Of a DNA stretch of 64,000 nt, positions 8,609 to 17,532 are shown in pieces (position 1 is the first letter of the stretch; the number at the start of each line of letters is the position of its first letter). The stretch spans positions 620,001-684,000 of the forward strand of contig NZ_CCSE01000001.1 of the NCBI RefSeq assembly GCF_000756715.1. The letters run 5' to 3'. The DNA is from Jeotgalicoccus saudimassiliensis. GTDB taxonomy: Bacteria > Bacillota > Bacilli > Staphylococcales > Salinicoccaceae. The position numbers and the translations under genes were made by a program. The notes under the pieces are model-generated. The model ran no database searches, was not told the DNA's origin, and was given only the letters and a program-made list of their open reading frames with translations.

Positions 8609-10360
8609 ATGTTATATACAATTATTAAAGAAAACACATACCAGGATTCCATCGTTTTAATGCTTCTGAGCCAGAAACTAAGTGCTATGGACGGCGTTAA
8701 CAAAGCTTCAGTTATGATGGGTACACCTGCGAACAAAGACATTTTTAAAGGTGCAGGACTGGGTACTGATGAACTTGAAACAGCAAGTGCAAACGATATC
8801 GTTATCGTTGTAGACACTGACGACGAATCAAAAGTTGATGAAGTAAACGAAGCAGTTGATACGGAACTTGCAGGCGGAGGCGGTGCTGATGAATCAGCTA
8901 AGAGCTCTGAAGCGCACAACTGGACACGCGCACTTGAACTTGCAAACAAACCGAACCTTGCAATGATCTCAATCCCGGGTACGTACGCTGCAATGGAAGC
9001 TGAAAATGCTTTACGCAACGGTCTTCACGTATTCATGTTCAGTGACAACGTTCCCAAAGAAGACGAAGTTCGTCTGAAAGAACTTGCACACGAAAAAGGA
9101 TTATTAGTGATGGGTCCTGACTGCGGTACAGGTATTATCCACAGCGTTCCTTTAGCATTTACAAACACTGTTGCACAGGGCGACATCGGTGTTGTTGGTG
9201 CTTCCGGTACAGGTATTCAGGAAGTCACTACAATTATCGACCGTCTTGGTAAAGGTGTAACAAACGCGATCGGTACAGGCGGACGCGACTTATCTACAGA
9301 AGTCGGCGCAGTAACGATGCTCGACAGCATTAAAGCACTTAACCAGGATCCAAAAGTTAAAGTTATCACTGTTCTTTCTAAGCCGCCGGCTAAAGAAGTA
9401 CAGGAAAAAGTTGAAAACCTTCTCCGCAGTATCGACAAACCGGTTGTTGCTCTGTTCTTAGGTGCGAAGCCTGAGTACCAGGAAGAAGGCATTTATCACG
9501 CTTATACTCTTGAAGAAACTGCAGTTGCTTCAGTACAGCTTTCAAACGGTGAAGAAGTTAAATTCACGCCGTCAACTCTTGAAGGTATTAAAGCGGACTT
9601 CGAAGAGAACCAGAAAGGCATTAAAGGTTACTATTCGGGCGGTACGCTTGCAAGTGAAGCAGCAATGCTGATCAAACACTCTACTGACGAAGAACAAGTG
9701 GAAGATGATGCATTCACATACAAATCGGCTTCACACGAAGTGATCGACCTTGGAGACGACATGTATACTCAAGGTAAGCCTCACCCGATGATCGACCCTG
9801 AAAAACGTATCGAAAAGCTTGAAACTTCAGCTGACGATGAAGATACAGCAGTAATTATGCTGGACAACGTTATCGGTTACGGTTCACACGCTGACATGGC
9901 TTCTGAACTTGCTCCGACAATTAAACGCATTACTGACAAAGCAGCTTCTGAAGAACGTGCATTAGTAGTTCTTGCAACTGTTGTCGGTACTGATAAAGAT
10001 GCACAGGGCTACGACAAGCAGCGTCAGATTCTTGAAGATGCAGGTGCGGTAATCTGTGACACGAACGATCAGATGGTACGTACAGCAATCGAATTAATCG
10101 GCGGCACAGCAGTTCAGCCTGAAGCTGAAATGAAATCATTTGACAAAGGCAACGAAGATCTGTCAGTTGATGACAAGATGATGAGCCTGATTTCAAACAA
10201 CCCGAGCGTAATTAACATCGGTCTTAAGAGCTTTACAGAAGCAGTTGAAAACAGCGGAGCGGAAGTTGTACAGTTCAACTGGCGTCCGGTTGCAGGCGGC
10301 GATGAGAAGCTTATGAAAGTACTTCAATTCTTAAACAATTACGAAGGAGAGAATGTATAA
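8609..10360 (+). CDS. allF: FdrA/AllF, oxamate carbamoyltransferase subunit
   Basis: A 583-residue FdrA-family protein built like succinyl-CoA synthetase alpha, with a nucleotide-binding fold in the first half (GASGTGIQEV near residue 195). FdrA, YlbE and YlbF of E. coli are now assigned as AllF, AllG and AllH, which together convert oxalurate and phosphate to oxamate and carbamoyl phosphate. All three are adjacent here. Two ATGs occur in a row; the second, at 8609, is better spaced from GGAGG at 8598-8602 and is used. The linker around residues 70-110 is acidic and Ala/Gly-rich. Confidence 0.85.
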   Translation: MLYTIIKENTYQDSIVLMLLSQKLSAMDGVNKASVMMGTPANKDIFKGAGLGTDELETASANDIVIVVDTDDESKVDEVNEAVDTELAGGGGADESAKSSEAHNWTRALELANKPNLAMISIPGTYAAMEAENALRNGLHVFMFSDNVPKEDEVRLKELAHEKGLLVMGPDCGTGIIHSVPLAFTNTVAQGDIGVVGASGTGIQEVTTIIDRLGKGVTNAIGTGGRDLSTEVGAVTMLDSIKALNQDPKVKVITVLSKPPAKEVQEKVENLLRSIDKPVVALFLGAKPEYQEEGIYHAYTLEETAVASVQLSNGEEVKFTPSTLEGIKADFEENQKGIKGYYSGGTLASEAAMLIKHSTDEEQVEDDAFTYKSASHEVIDLGDDMYTQGKPHPMIDPEKRIEKLETSADDEDTAVIMLDNVIGYGSHADMASELAPTIKRITDKAASEERALVVLATVVGTDKDAQGYDKQRQILEDAGAVICDTNDQMVRTAIELIGGTAVQPEAEMKSFDKGNEDLSVDDKMMSLISNNPSVINIGLKSFTEAVENSGAEVVQFNWRPVAGGDEKLMKVLQFLNNYEGENV

Positions 10361-11625
10361 TGGCTTACCAAACTATAGATGAAGCAAACAAAGCAGTCGT
10401 ACAAAAAATGATCGGTTCAGCACCTTTCCTTACAGATGTTGTACCTGCACACACAGTAATCCCGGAACTGACTGAGCATGTATTACTGCATGCCGGTCCT
10501 CCGATTAAATATGAAAACATGACAGACCCGATGCAGGGTTCATGTGTCGGCGCTATTCTTTTCGAAGGATGGGCTGAAGACGAGCAGGGTGCACGTGAAT
10601 TACTTGAAAACGGTAAAATCACATTCATCCCATGTCACCATGTTAACGCAGTAGGACCAATGGGCGGAATCACTTCAATGAACATGCCGCTTGTCGTTGT
10701 AGTTAACAAAGAACACGGTAACGAAGCTTACTGTACGCTGAACGAAGGTATCGGTGCGGTGCTACGTTTCGGTTCATACAACGAGCAGGTGCTTACACGT
10801 CTTCACTGGATGAAAGATGTACTTGGACCAGTATTATCGAAAGCTCTTAAGACGATGGACGAAGGCTTAAACGTTAACGTTCTTGTTGCGAAAGCAATCG
10901 CTATGGGTGACGAGTTCCACCAGAGAAACATTGCTGCATCACTTGCATTCCTTAAGGAAGTTGCTCCGGCAATTACAAGCCTTGAAGATGTTTCACTGGA
11001 AGACCGTGAAGCAGTTATGCAGTTCCTTGCAGATACTGACCAGTTCTTCTTAAACGTAGCAATGGCTACAGCTAAAGCAATGACGGATGCTGCACGTACG
11101 ATCGAACACGGAACAATCGTTACAGCAATGTGCCGTAACGGTGAAAACTTCGGTATCCGTATCGCAGGTATGGGTGACGAGTGGTTCACAGCACCTGTAA
11201 ACACTCCGCAGGGTCTGTACTTCACAGGCTACTCTGCAGAAGATGCAAACACGGACATCGGTGACTCTGCAATTACTGAAACGATCGGTGTCGGCGGTAT
11301 GGCGATGATCGCTGCACCAGCTGTAACACGTTTCGTAGGTTCAGGCGGATTCAACGATGCGCTTGAAACGAGCAACAACATGGCTGAAATTACAGAACAG
11401 GAAAACCCTAACTTCATTATCCCGACTTGGGACTTCAAAGGTGCACCAACAGGAATCGATGCACGTAAAGTTGTTGAATCAGGAATTCTGCCTGTAATTA
11501 ACACAGGTATTGCACACAAAGTTGCAGGCTTCGGTCAGATTGGTGCAGGTACGGTTAACCCGCCAATCGAATGTTTCGAAAAAGCAATTACAGCATATGC
11601 TGCAAAACTTGGTTTTGAGGCGTAA
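10360..11625 (+). CDS. allG: DUF1116 protein AllG, oxamate carbamoyltransferase subunit
   Basis: A 421-residue member of the DUF1116/YlbE family, the central subunit of the three-part oxamate carbamoyltransferase. It overlaps allF by one base (TAATG), a sign of coupled translation. The sequence is rich in conserved Gly/Asn/His stretches, such as PCHHVNAVGPMGG near residue 87 and MCRNGENFGIR near 250, that are well kept in the family. Its role follows from the recognised family and from its place between allF and allH, upstream of carbamate kinase, the enzyme that would consume its carbamoyl phosphate. Confidence 0.85.
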   Translation: MAYQTIDEANKAVVQKMIGSAPFLTDVVPAHTVIPELTEHVLLHAGPPIKYENMTDPMQGSCVGAILFEGWAEDEQGARELLENGKITFIPCHHVNAVGPMGGITSMNMPLVVVVNKEHGNEAYCTLNEGIGAVLRFGSYNEQVLTRLHWMKDVLGPVLSKALKTMDEGLNVNVLVAKAIAMGDEFHQRNIAASLAFLKEVAPAITSLEDVSLEDREAVMQFLADTDQFFLNVAMATAKAMTDAARTIEHGTIVTAMCRNGENFGIRIAGMGDEWFTAPVNTPQGLYFTGYSAEDANTDIGDSAITETIGVGGMAMIAAPAVTRFVGSGGFNDALETSNNMAEITEQENPNFIIPTWDFKGAPTGIDARKVVESGILPVINTGIAHKVAGFGQIGAGTVNPPIECFEKAITAYAAKLGFEA

Positions 11626-12390
11626 ATGATATATGAGTCAAGTGCGATCGGTGAGATCGCACTTTCCTTGTTAAAAACAAGTAAGGCAATGCGTGTGCAC
11701 AGTATTTTCAACAATGGATTTAATATTGTAAATGATAAAAATGATTTGATTTTTATCGGCACCGACAAGAACGGTTATTTTCCGTTCGGCATTACAATCA
11801 ATAAATATACAATGTATTATATTAGAGAATCACTGCAGGTCGGTGACATGCTGAAGACTGATGCATCCGGTGTCAATCATAAAGATTTTATGCTGATTAC
11901 GAAGAACTCAGAAGTTTATTTATACAGTAAAGTAAATAAAAATACGACAGATGCAATAAAAAGTGTTGTCAGCGGCTATGATTTTTGCGATTATAATAGT
12001 AGTGATTTCAGCGAAGAGAAACTGAACCGTATTATTGCGGACCTCGGTGACCCGGAAGCTGACTTTCCACTCGCGTATTTAGTCGGCAGGGGTCAGGGAC
12101 TGACACCGTCGGGCGACGATATTATTACAGGCATACTGTATATCGACCGCCTTGAGCCTTTTATCGCACAAAAACATCTGGATCAGCTGTCCTCGTATAT
12201 TCGCGAAAGTGTTACGACCATCGTCAGTGAGAGTTTTATTAAACTGGCACTGCAGGGTATTTTTTCAAGACGCATTACGGACATCGGTGATTCACCGGGG
12301 AAAGACACCGTGGATGCGCTCCTTGAACTGGGTTCAAGCTCGGGCAGAGATACGCTGTACGGCATTTATATGACATTAAATAGGAGATGA
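11626..12390 (+). CDS. allH: DUF2877 protein AllH, oxamate carbamoyltransferase subunit
   Basis: A 254-residue DUF2877 (YlbF-like) protein. The motif GRGQGLTPSGDDIITG near residue 158 is the family signature. It begins on the base after the allG stop codon, with its ribosome site (GAGG) inside the end of allG, so translation is probably coupled. It is the third subunit for cleavage of oxalurate into oxamate and carbamoyl phosphate. Base composition is more AT-rich than in allF and allG. Confidence 0.83.
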   Translation: MIYESSAIGEIALSLLKTSKAMRVHSIFNNGFNIVNDKNDLIFIGTDKNGYFPFGITINKYTMYYIRESLQVGDMLKTDASGVNHKDFMLITKNSEVYLYSKVNKNTTDAIKSVVSGYDFCDYNSSDFSEEKLNRIIADLGDPEADFPLAYLVGRGQGLTPSGDDIITGILYIDRLEPFIAQKHLDQLSSYIRESVTTIVSESFIKLALQGIFSRRITDIGDSPGKDTVDALLELGSSSGRDTLYGIYMTLNRR

Positions 12391-12394
12391 AACA

Positions 12395-13333
12395 ATGGGT
12401 AAAAAAGTAGTATTAGCTTTAGGCGGTAACGCAATTTTACAGCCGAAACAGGAAGCGACATTCGAAAACCAGAACCAGAACGTAATCAACGCAGCTAACC
12501 GCATGGTTGAAATTTCAGAAGCAGGTCACAAAATCGTTGTTACTCACGGTAACGGACCTCAGGTTGGTAACATCATTGCTCAAAACGAAGCAGCTAAAGA
12601 CAGCATTCCGGCAATGCCTCTTTTCGTTAACAACGCTGAATCTCAAGGTATGATCGGCTACATGATGGAGTCAGCTCTGAAAAACAGACTGAACGAAGGC
12701 GGAGACAAAACTAACGTTGTAACGCTTCTGACTATGGTTGAAGTCGACAAAGACGACAAAGCGTTCGAAAACCCGACGAAACCTGTTGGTGTATTCTTTA
12801 CTGAAGAAGAAGCTAAACAGATGACAGAGGAAAAAGGTTTCCAAATGGCTGAAGATGCAGGCCGCGGATTCAGACGCGTTGTTCCTTCTCCGGAACCAAA
12901 AGTTATCCACGGTGTGGACGAAATTAAATCACTGATCGACACATCAATCGTCGTATCATCAGGCGGCGGCGGTATTCCGATTTACCGCGACGAAAAAGGC
13001 TTTATCCACGGTGTAGAAGCTGTAATCGATAAAGACCGTTCAGGACTTAAATTAGCAGAACAGACTGAAGCAGATGTATTCATGATGCTTACAGACGTTC
13101 CTAACGTATATATTAACTTCGGTAAGGAAAACGAGCAGAAGCTTGAAGAAATTACTGTAGAAGAAGCAGAGAAACACGTTGCTGACGGACAATTCCCGGC
13201 AGGTTCAATGCTTCCTAAAATTGAAGCGGCAATCGCATTCGCTAAACGTGAAGGCAAAGAGGGTATCATCTGTTCATTAGATGAGGCTGTACTGGCACTT
13301 GAAGGTAAAGCGGGTACGAGAATTAAACTTTAA
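12395..13333 (+). CDS. arcC: Carbamate kinase
   Basis: A 312-residue carbamate kinase of the amino-acid-kinase fold. It transfers phosphate from carbamoyl phosphate to ADP, giving ATP, ammonia and carbon dioxide. Visible motifs are ALGGNAI at residues 7-13, THGNGPQVGN near 50, SSGGGGIP near 190 and the glycine-rich AGSMLPKIEAA near 269. It is the last gene of the allantoin operon, four bases after allH, and captures the energy of oxalurate cleavage. In E. coli the allantoin-specific isozyme is AllK; arginine-deiminase carbamate kinases look alike, but no arc genes are nearby. Confidence 0.93.
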   Translation: MGKKVVLALGGNAILQPKQEATFENQNQNVINAANRMVEISEAGHKIVVTHGNGPQVGNIIAQNEAAKDSIPAMPLFVNNAESQGMIGYMMESALKNRLNEGGDKTNVVTLLTMVEVDKDDKAFENPTKPVGVFFTEEEAKQMTEEKGFQMAEDAGRGFRRVVPSPEPKVIHGVDEIKSLIDTSIVVSSGGGGIPIYRDEKGFIHGVEAVIDKDRSGLKLAEQTEADVFMMLTDVPNVYINFGKENEQKLEEITVEEAEKHVADGQFPAGSMLPKIEAAIAFAKREGKEGIICSLDEAVLALEGKAGTRIKL

Positions 13334-13344
13334 TTTTACTATTG

Positions 13345-13371
13345 CAGAGACTTTTAAGTCTCTGTTTTTTT
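13345..13371 (+). terminator. Terminator of the allC-arcC operon
   Basis: CAGAGACTTT and AAGTCTCTG form a compact hairpin followed by seven T residues. Confidence 0.88.
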
Positions 13372-13386
13372 ATACGATAAAAGAAC

Positions 13387-13428
13387 CCCCGATAGAGCGG
13401 ATGATGTCCGCAGTATCGGGGATTTTTG
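13387..13428 (-). terminator. Terminator of the first YkvI-type gene
   Basis: CCCCGATA and TATCGGGG enclose a second inner pair, GCGG and CCGC, giving a branched or extended hairpin with A/T-rich flanks on both sides. It can act on the minus strand and perhaps also as backup for the plus strand. Confidence 0.6.
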
Positions 13429-13435
13429 TTTTTAA

Positions 13436-14506
13436 TTATAAGAGCTTTTTATCGGTATTTTTATTCATTACCCATCTGACGAGAAGTGCAATACCAATCA
13501 GTACGCCGACATAGCCGAAAATAGGATAGAAAAAGTTCACGAGATCTACGAAGCCGACGAATGTTAAAGTGTAGCCGATGACGAGTGAGGCAACGAGCAG
13601 CATTTTATATTTCATTGAGTACGGCTTTGTAAAACGCGCGAGGAATGCATACATCAGTCCGACTACAGTATTGTAGATCAGAAGAATGATAATGATTGAA
13701 AACAGCGTGCCGAATACAGGGTGAATCGCGTTCGCGAGAACCAGTGTCGGCAATGCAACATGATTCGCTTCATCAAGTACAGCGAGCATTCCTGTATTTA
13801 AAAACAGCAGCATAACCAGGAATATTATTGCACCGTAAACCGCACCGCGTCGTGCGATAAACTGCTTATCAGCATCAGCGCCCATAATAGACAGGAAGCT
13901 GAATGCCACACCGATAACGACACCTGAATATGTAATTGCATCAAACCACCACAAACCAGTCGGCGTGCGGTTGATATCGACAATTTCGTTAACCTGGTTA
14001 ATGGCAACTTCCGGATTGAAGATGTTTACGAGTGAAATAATCAGTACTGAAATAATTAAAAATGGTGTGACTGCACCCAGCACAGAAACAATCTTATCGA
14101 AATCCAGCAGCAGCGTGAAAAACGCTAAAATTAATAATACGATAGAACCAATCCACGGCTGAATTCCGAAACTTTCTTCAAAAGCTGAACCGCTCCCTGC
14201 AATCATTATTACTGCGATTCCATACATGAAAAATGCGAAAATATAATCGATCAATGTCCCTGCAGCTTTTCCGAACAGCTTGTGCAGCGGTACTTCATGG
14301 GAAACCACATCGTATCGAAATCCGAGCTTGGCAGTCTGCCTGCTCATAAATAATACACAGATTGCTGCTACTGCAACACCTGCAAAACTCCAAAGTCCAA
14401 AACTGGAAAAGAACTGTAATACTTCCTGTCCTGTTGAGAACCCTGCGCCCACGACAACTCCTGTGTAGGCAAAAGCAAATTTAATTGCATCTTTTTGTGC
14501 TTGCAC
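13436..14506 (-). CDS. YkvI-type polytopic membrane protein, copy 1
   Basis: A 356-residue membrane protein with about ten predicted helices. The first helix carries GAGFSTGQEVLQFF, resembling the unwound substrate-site helix of LeuT-fold transporters; a second conserved segment, WWFDAITYSG, is near residue 180. It belongs to the YkvI family, whose substrate is unknown. Start is GTG at 14506, after AGGAGGAG. Two paralogues follow at 16.3 and 17.5 kb. Because copy 1 abuts the allantoin operon, uptake of a ureide is a possible role, but it is on the other strand and the family is often described as a putative amino-acid-type transporter. Confidence 0.7.
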   Translation of the reverse strand: MQAQKDAIKFAFAYTGVVVGAGFSTGQEVLQFFSSFGLWSFAGVAVAAICVLFMSRQTAKLGFRYDVVSHEVPLHKLFGKAAGTLIDYIFAFFMYGIAVIMIAGSGSAFEESFGIQPWIGSIVLLILAFFTLLLDFDKIVSVLGAVTPFLIISVLIISLVNIFNPEVAINQVNEIVDINRTPTGLWWFDAITYSGVVIGVAFSFLSIMGADADKQFIARRGAVYGAIIFLVMLLFLNTGMLAVLDEANHVALPTLVLANAIHPVFGTLFSIIIILLIYNTVVGLMYAFLARFTKPYSMKYKMLLVASLVIGYTLTFVGFVDLVNFFYPIFGYVGVLIGIALLVRWVMNKNTDKKLL

Positions 14507-14744
14507 AAAAATCTCCTCCTAAATAAATAACACAAGTTAACATAATAACATAGTTAACTGATGAAAATAACCGCGAATATGTAAAATGTCACATATACTT
14601 TTGAGGTAATTTATGTAATTTTATTTCTAAATCGTATTAATACAGTTTTACGATTTTTGTATGATGTGGAGGAGTTGCCGTTTTTACTGCTTATTTTGAT
14701 GTATAAATGAAGGGAATAAATCATTTACAGGAAGGAGCATGAGG

Positions 14745-15722
14745 ATGTTCTTAAACACGAGAAGTAAACCGATGGACTTACAATTTTACGAAACACTGGA
14801 GAAGCGCTGCGAACTGTCAAAAGTTGAAAGCGGGCGGCTGCACACATACCGGAATGGATTCACAGGTGAGTGTTTATACGATCAGCTGTTTGACGAAGCG
14901 GGTCATGAAGACGTTTTAATATACCGTGATCTTTATCTTCAGACAGAACGTTCAGTCACTCAGTACGATGCGCTGATTATTAACGATGACGGAATCGTCG
15001 TGAATGAAATTAAAAACTACACCGGTGAATATAGAATAGAAGGCGGGGAATGGTTCCGAAACGACAGGCAGATATCTGAAAATCCGGCCGCACAGCTCAG
15101 TCGTGCGACAGGCAAACTGATTAGAATACGAAACTCAGTTAACGCAGGTTTTAACATAAGCGGCCGGCTGATATTTGTGAGCGACGACTTTTATCTGCAG
15201 ACCGATGACGATTCCATATGGCGGAAACTTGTGGTGCGTATGGATTTGAAACGGTACATGAGAAGTTTCCGCGGCGGACATGTCGGAAATAAAGCGCAGT
15301 ATATCGCGCGGCTGATCAGTGAACGGATAGTTGAGAACCCGTATTTTGAAGCTGATGTTGATGCCGAGCGCTTGCAGAAAGGATTTTACTGCGGCGCCTG
15401 CGGCAGTTTTAGCCTGCAGAAGTCGCGATTTCATCTGGTGTGCAGTTCGTGCGGCAGTAAAGAAAGTAACGAGACGCATCTTTTACGTGCGCTGGCGGAT
15501 TACCAGTGTCTGTTTTACGGAAAGCCGATGCCGAGCCGGTCATTTATGGAGTTTATAGGTTATAGATTGAGCCGAAGAATTGTGCAAAGAGTGTTATTGG
15601 AGCATTGTGACGTTGATAAAAAGGGCAATCAGACGACTTACTCTTTGAAGTATCGTAATTTTGAAGAAAAAACGGTTAAATTACAGAGGAGTTATAAATA
15701 TAAGGACTATTTGACAAAATAA
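14745..15722 (+). CDS. NERD-domain protein with C-terminal zinc ribbon
   Basis: A 325-residue protein with a nuclease-related NERD domain over about residues 30-150; the core acidic and lysine residues are in VNEIKNYTGEYRI. Near residue 215 a zinc ribbon follows, with CGAC and CSSCGS pairs. NERD proteins are thought to act on DNA, but few have a tested activity. The ATG at 14745 is chosen because it is seven bases from AAGGAG, whereas the ATG at 14739 is too close. The stop is only nine bases before the first hairpin array, and no other terminator is visible, so the array itself may end the transcript. Confidence 0.78.
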   Translation: MFLNTRSKPMDLQFYETLEKRCELSKVESGRLHTYRNGFTGECLYDQLFDEAGHEDVLIYRDLYLQTERSVTQYDALIINDDGIVVNEIKNYTGEYRIEGGEWFRNDRQISENPAAQLSRATGKLIRIRNSVNAGFNISGRLIFVSDDFYLQTDDDSIWRKLVVRMDLKRYMRSFRGGHVGNKAQYIARLISERIVENPYFEADVDAERLQKGFYCGACGSFSLQKSRFHLVCSSCGSKESNETHLLRALADYQCLFYGKPMPSRSFMEFIGYRLSRRIVQRVLLEHCDVDKKGNQTTYSLKYRNFEEKTVKLQRSYKYKDYLTK

Positions 15723-15731
15723 ACAGGTGCT

Positions 15732-16295
15732 GGTGTACTTCGCGGCGTTAACGAGGTGCACCGGCGTATTTTGGTGTACTTCGCGGCATTGACGAGGTGC
15801 ACCGACGGGTTTTGGTGTACTTCGCGGCATTAACGAGGTGCACCGGCGGTCTCTGGTGTACTTCGCGGCATTAACGAGGTGCACCGTCGTGTTTTGGTGT
15901 ACTTCGCGGCATTAACGAGGTGCACCGGCGTGTTTTGGTGTACTTCGCGGCATTAACGAGGTGCACCGTCGTGTTTTGGTGTACTTCGCGGCGTTAACGA
16001 GGTGCACCGTCGGGTTTTGGTGTACTTCGCGGCATTAACGAGGTGCACCGGCGGGCTTTGGTGTACTTCGCGGCATTGACGAGGTGCACCGTCGTGTTTT
16101 GGTGTACTTCGCGGGATTGACGAGGTGCACCGTCGTGTTTTGGTGTACTTCGCGGCATTGACGAGGTGCACCGTCGTGTTTTGGTGTACTTCGCGGCATT
16201 GACGAGGTGCACCGGCGGTCTCTGGTGTACTTCGCGGCATTAACGAGGTGCACCGGCGGTCTTTGGTGTACTTCGCGGCGTTAACGAGGTGCACC
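15732..16295. repeat. Hairpin-repeat array 1: 14 units, 41-bp period (family A)
   Basis: Fourteen units start every 41 bp without exception (15732, 15773 ... 16265). Each has an 11-base arm GGTGTACTTCG, a 9-base loop of CGGCATTAA type, the arm CGAGGTGCACC, and a 10-base spacer usually ending in TTTT. Both arms are identical in all 14 copies; the loop varies only at positions 4, 5 and 8 and the spacer varies freely. The two non-Watson-Crick pairs are G-U when the plus strand is read as RNA. The array fills the gap between the converging NERD and YkvI-copy-2 genes. It leaves the minus strand open in all frames, which is a by-product of the repeat. Confidence 0.95.
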
Positions 16296-16308
16296 GGTCT
16301 CGACAAAA

Positions 16309-16337
16309 CCCCCGTCCTCACTAAGCGAGGACGGGGG
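16309..16337 (-). terminator. Terminator of YkvI copy 2
   Basis: Perfect 11-bp stem, CCCCCGTCCTC with GAGGACGGGGG, around a 7-base loop. On the minus strand it is followed by TTTT. Confidence 0.85.
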
Positions 16338-16346
16338 TATCAACGT

Positions 16347-17423
16347 CTACAGCAGTTTTTTCTTCGTATTCTTATTCACTATCCAGCGGATTAACAAAGC
16401 AACAGATATCGCAAGTCCGATGTAACCGAGTATCGGATAGACGATGTTGACGAGCTCTACGAAGCCGACGTTCGAGACGAGATAGGCTACGATCAGTGCG
16501 CCGACGAGCATGATTTTGTATTTTCCTGAAAATGGTTCTGTAAAACGTGTCAGGAACGGATACATCAGTCCGACGACTGAGTTGAATATGAGCAGAATAA
16601 TGATAATCGAATAGATTGCGCCGAGCCACGGTGCGATGTTACTCGCCATTTCCATTGCCGGCAGTGGCACATTGTTCGCAGACGGCATAATCGACAGAAC
16701 CCCGATATTGATAAGTACCATCATGACCATCATAATCAGCCCGCCGTATATAGCACCGCGTCTTGCGATGGCATGGCGTGCCGCTTCCGATCCCATAATC
16801 GATAAAAAGCTGAATCCCGTTGCGAGTGCAAGTCCTGCATAAGTAATTGCATCGAACCACCAGAATGACGATGGTGTGCGTGACGGATCAACGACGCTGT
16901 TGACTTCCGAATAAGGTGTTTCCGGATTTAATATGTTGTAGCCTGCAATAATAATTACCGCAACGACTAACAGCGGTGTAATTCCGCCGATAATGTTGAC
17001 GATTTTATTAAAGTCGAGCAGCAGTGTACAGAATGAAATAAAGATCATTATCAGTACACCGATCTGCGGATGTATTCCGAAGGCCTGGTTAAATGTAGCA
17101 CCGCTTCCTGCGATCATCACGACTGCGATTCCGTATAGGAAAAAGATTAAAACGTAGTCGATGACACGTCCGAGTTTTTCACCGAATAAGGCGCGGAGCG
17201 GTGTTTCGTGTGAGTCTGCATTTAATCGGAAGCCGAGTTTTGCAGCCTGTCTTCCGAAGAACATCAGTATAAGCGCTGCGAGAATAATACCTGCAATACT
17301 GATCATACCGTGACTTGCGAAAAACTGCAGCACTTCCTGGCCGGTTGAAAATCCGGCACCGATAAGGATGCCGGCATACGCAAATCCTATGCGCCATGAG
17401 GCGCGGTTTTTACCTTGTGACAT
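16347..17423 (-). CDS. YkvI-type polytopic membrane protein, copy 2
   Basis: A 358-residue paralogue of the 13.4-kb gene with the same plan: GAGFSTGQEVLQFF in helix 1, GIAVVMIAGSGATF near residue 105, and FWWFDAITYAG near 185. A basic C-terminus ends in KNTKKKLL. It starts with ATG after an AGGAGAT site and has its own terminator. It is closer to copy 3 than to copy 1 in the ASHG(M/L)ISIAG segment, so these two arose by a later duplication. Function is not known beyond probable secondary transport. Confidence 0.7.
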   Translation of the reverse strand: MSQGKNRASWRIGFAYAGILIGAGFSTGQEVLQFFASHGMISIAGIILAALILMFFGRQAAKLGFRLNADSHETPLRALFGEKLGRVIDYVLIFFLYGIAVVMIAGSGATFNQAFGIHPQIGVLIMIFISFCTLLLDFNKIVNIIGGITPLLVVAVIIIAGYNILNPETPYSEVNSVVDPSRTPSSFWWFDAITYAGLALATGFSFLSIMGSEAARHAIARRGAIYGGLIMMVMMVLINIGVLSIMPSANNVPLPAMEMASNIAPWLGAIYSIIIILLIFNSVVGLMYPFLTRFTEPFSGKYKIMLVGALIVAYLVSNVGFVELVNIVYPILGYIGLAISVALLIRWIVNKNTKKKLL

Positions 17424-17500
17424 AAATTCATCTCCTGTTAGTGGTTTACATAACTTATATATAAACTAATCTCAAAAAGATAAACATCTCACAAACCACA

Positions 17501-17527
17501 AAAATACCCCGCATTATGAATGCGGGG
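17501..17527 (-). terminator. Terminator of YkvI copy 3
   Basis: CCCCGCATT and AATGCGGGG pair around three bases, followed on the minus strand by TATTTTT. Confidence 0.8.
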
Positions 17528-17532
17528 GGAGA

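Noticed and set aside
15732-16295. Staphylococcal STAR elements as explanation of the arrays
   Set aside because: The TGTTGKGGCCC core of STAR elements is not found in either repeat family.
15681-16321. Long minus-strand open frames through array 1, reading repeats such as HLVNAAKYT and RRCTS
   Set aside because: The 41-bp unit has no minus-strand stop in any frame, so all three frames stay open by chance. There is no ribosome site and conservation follows the hairpin arms, not codons.
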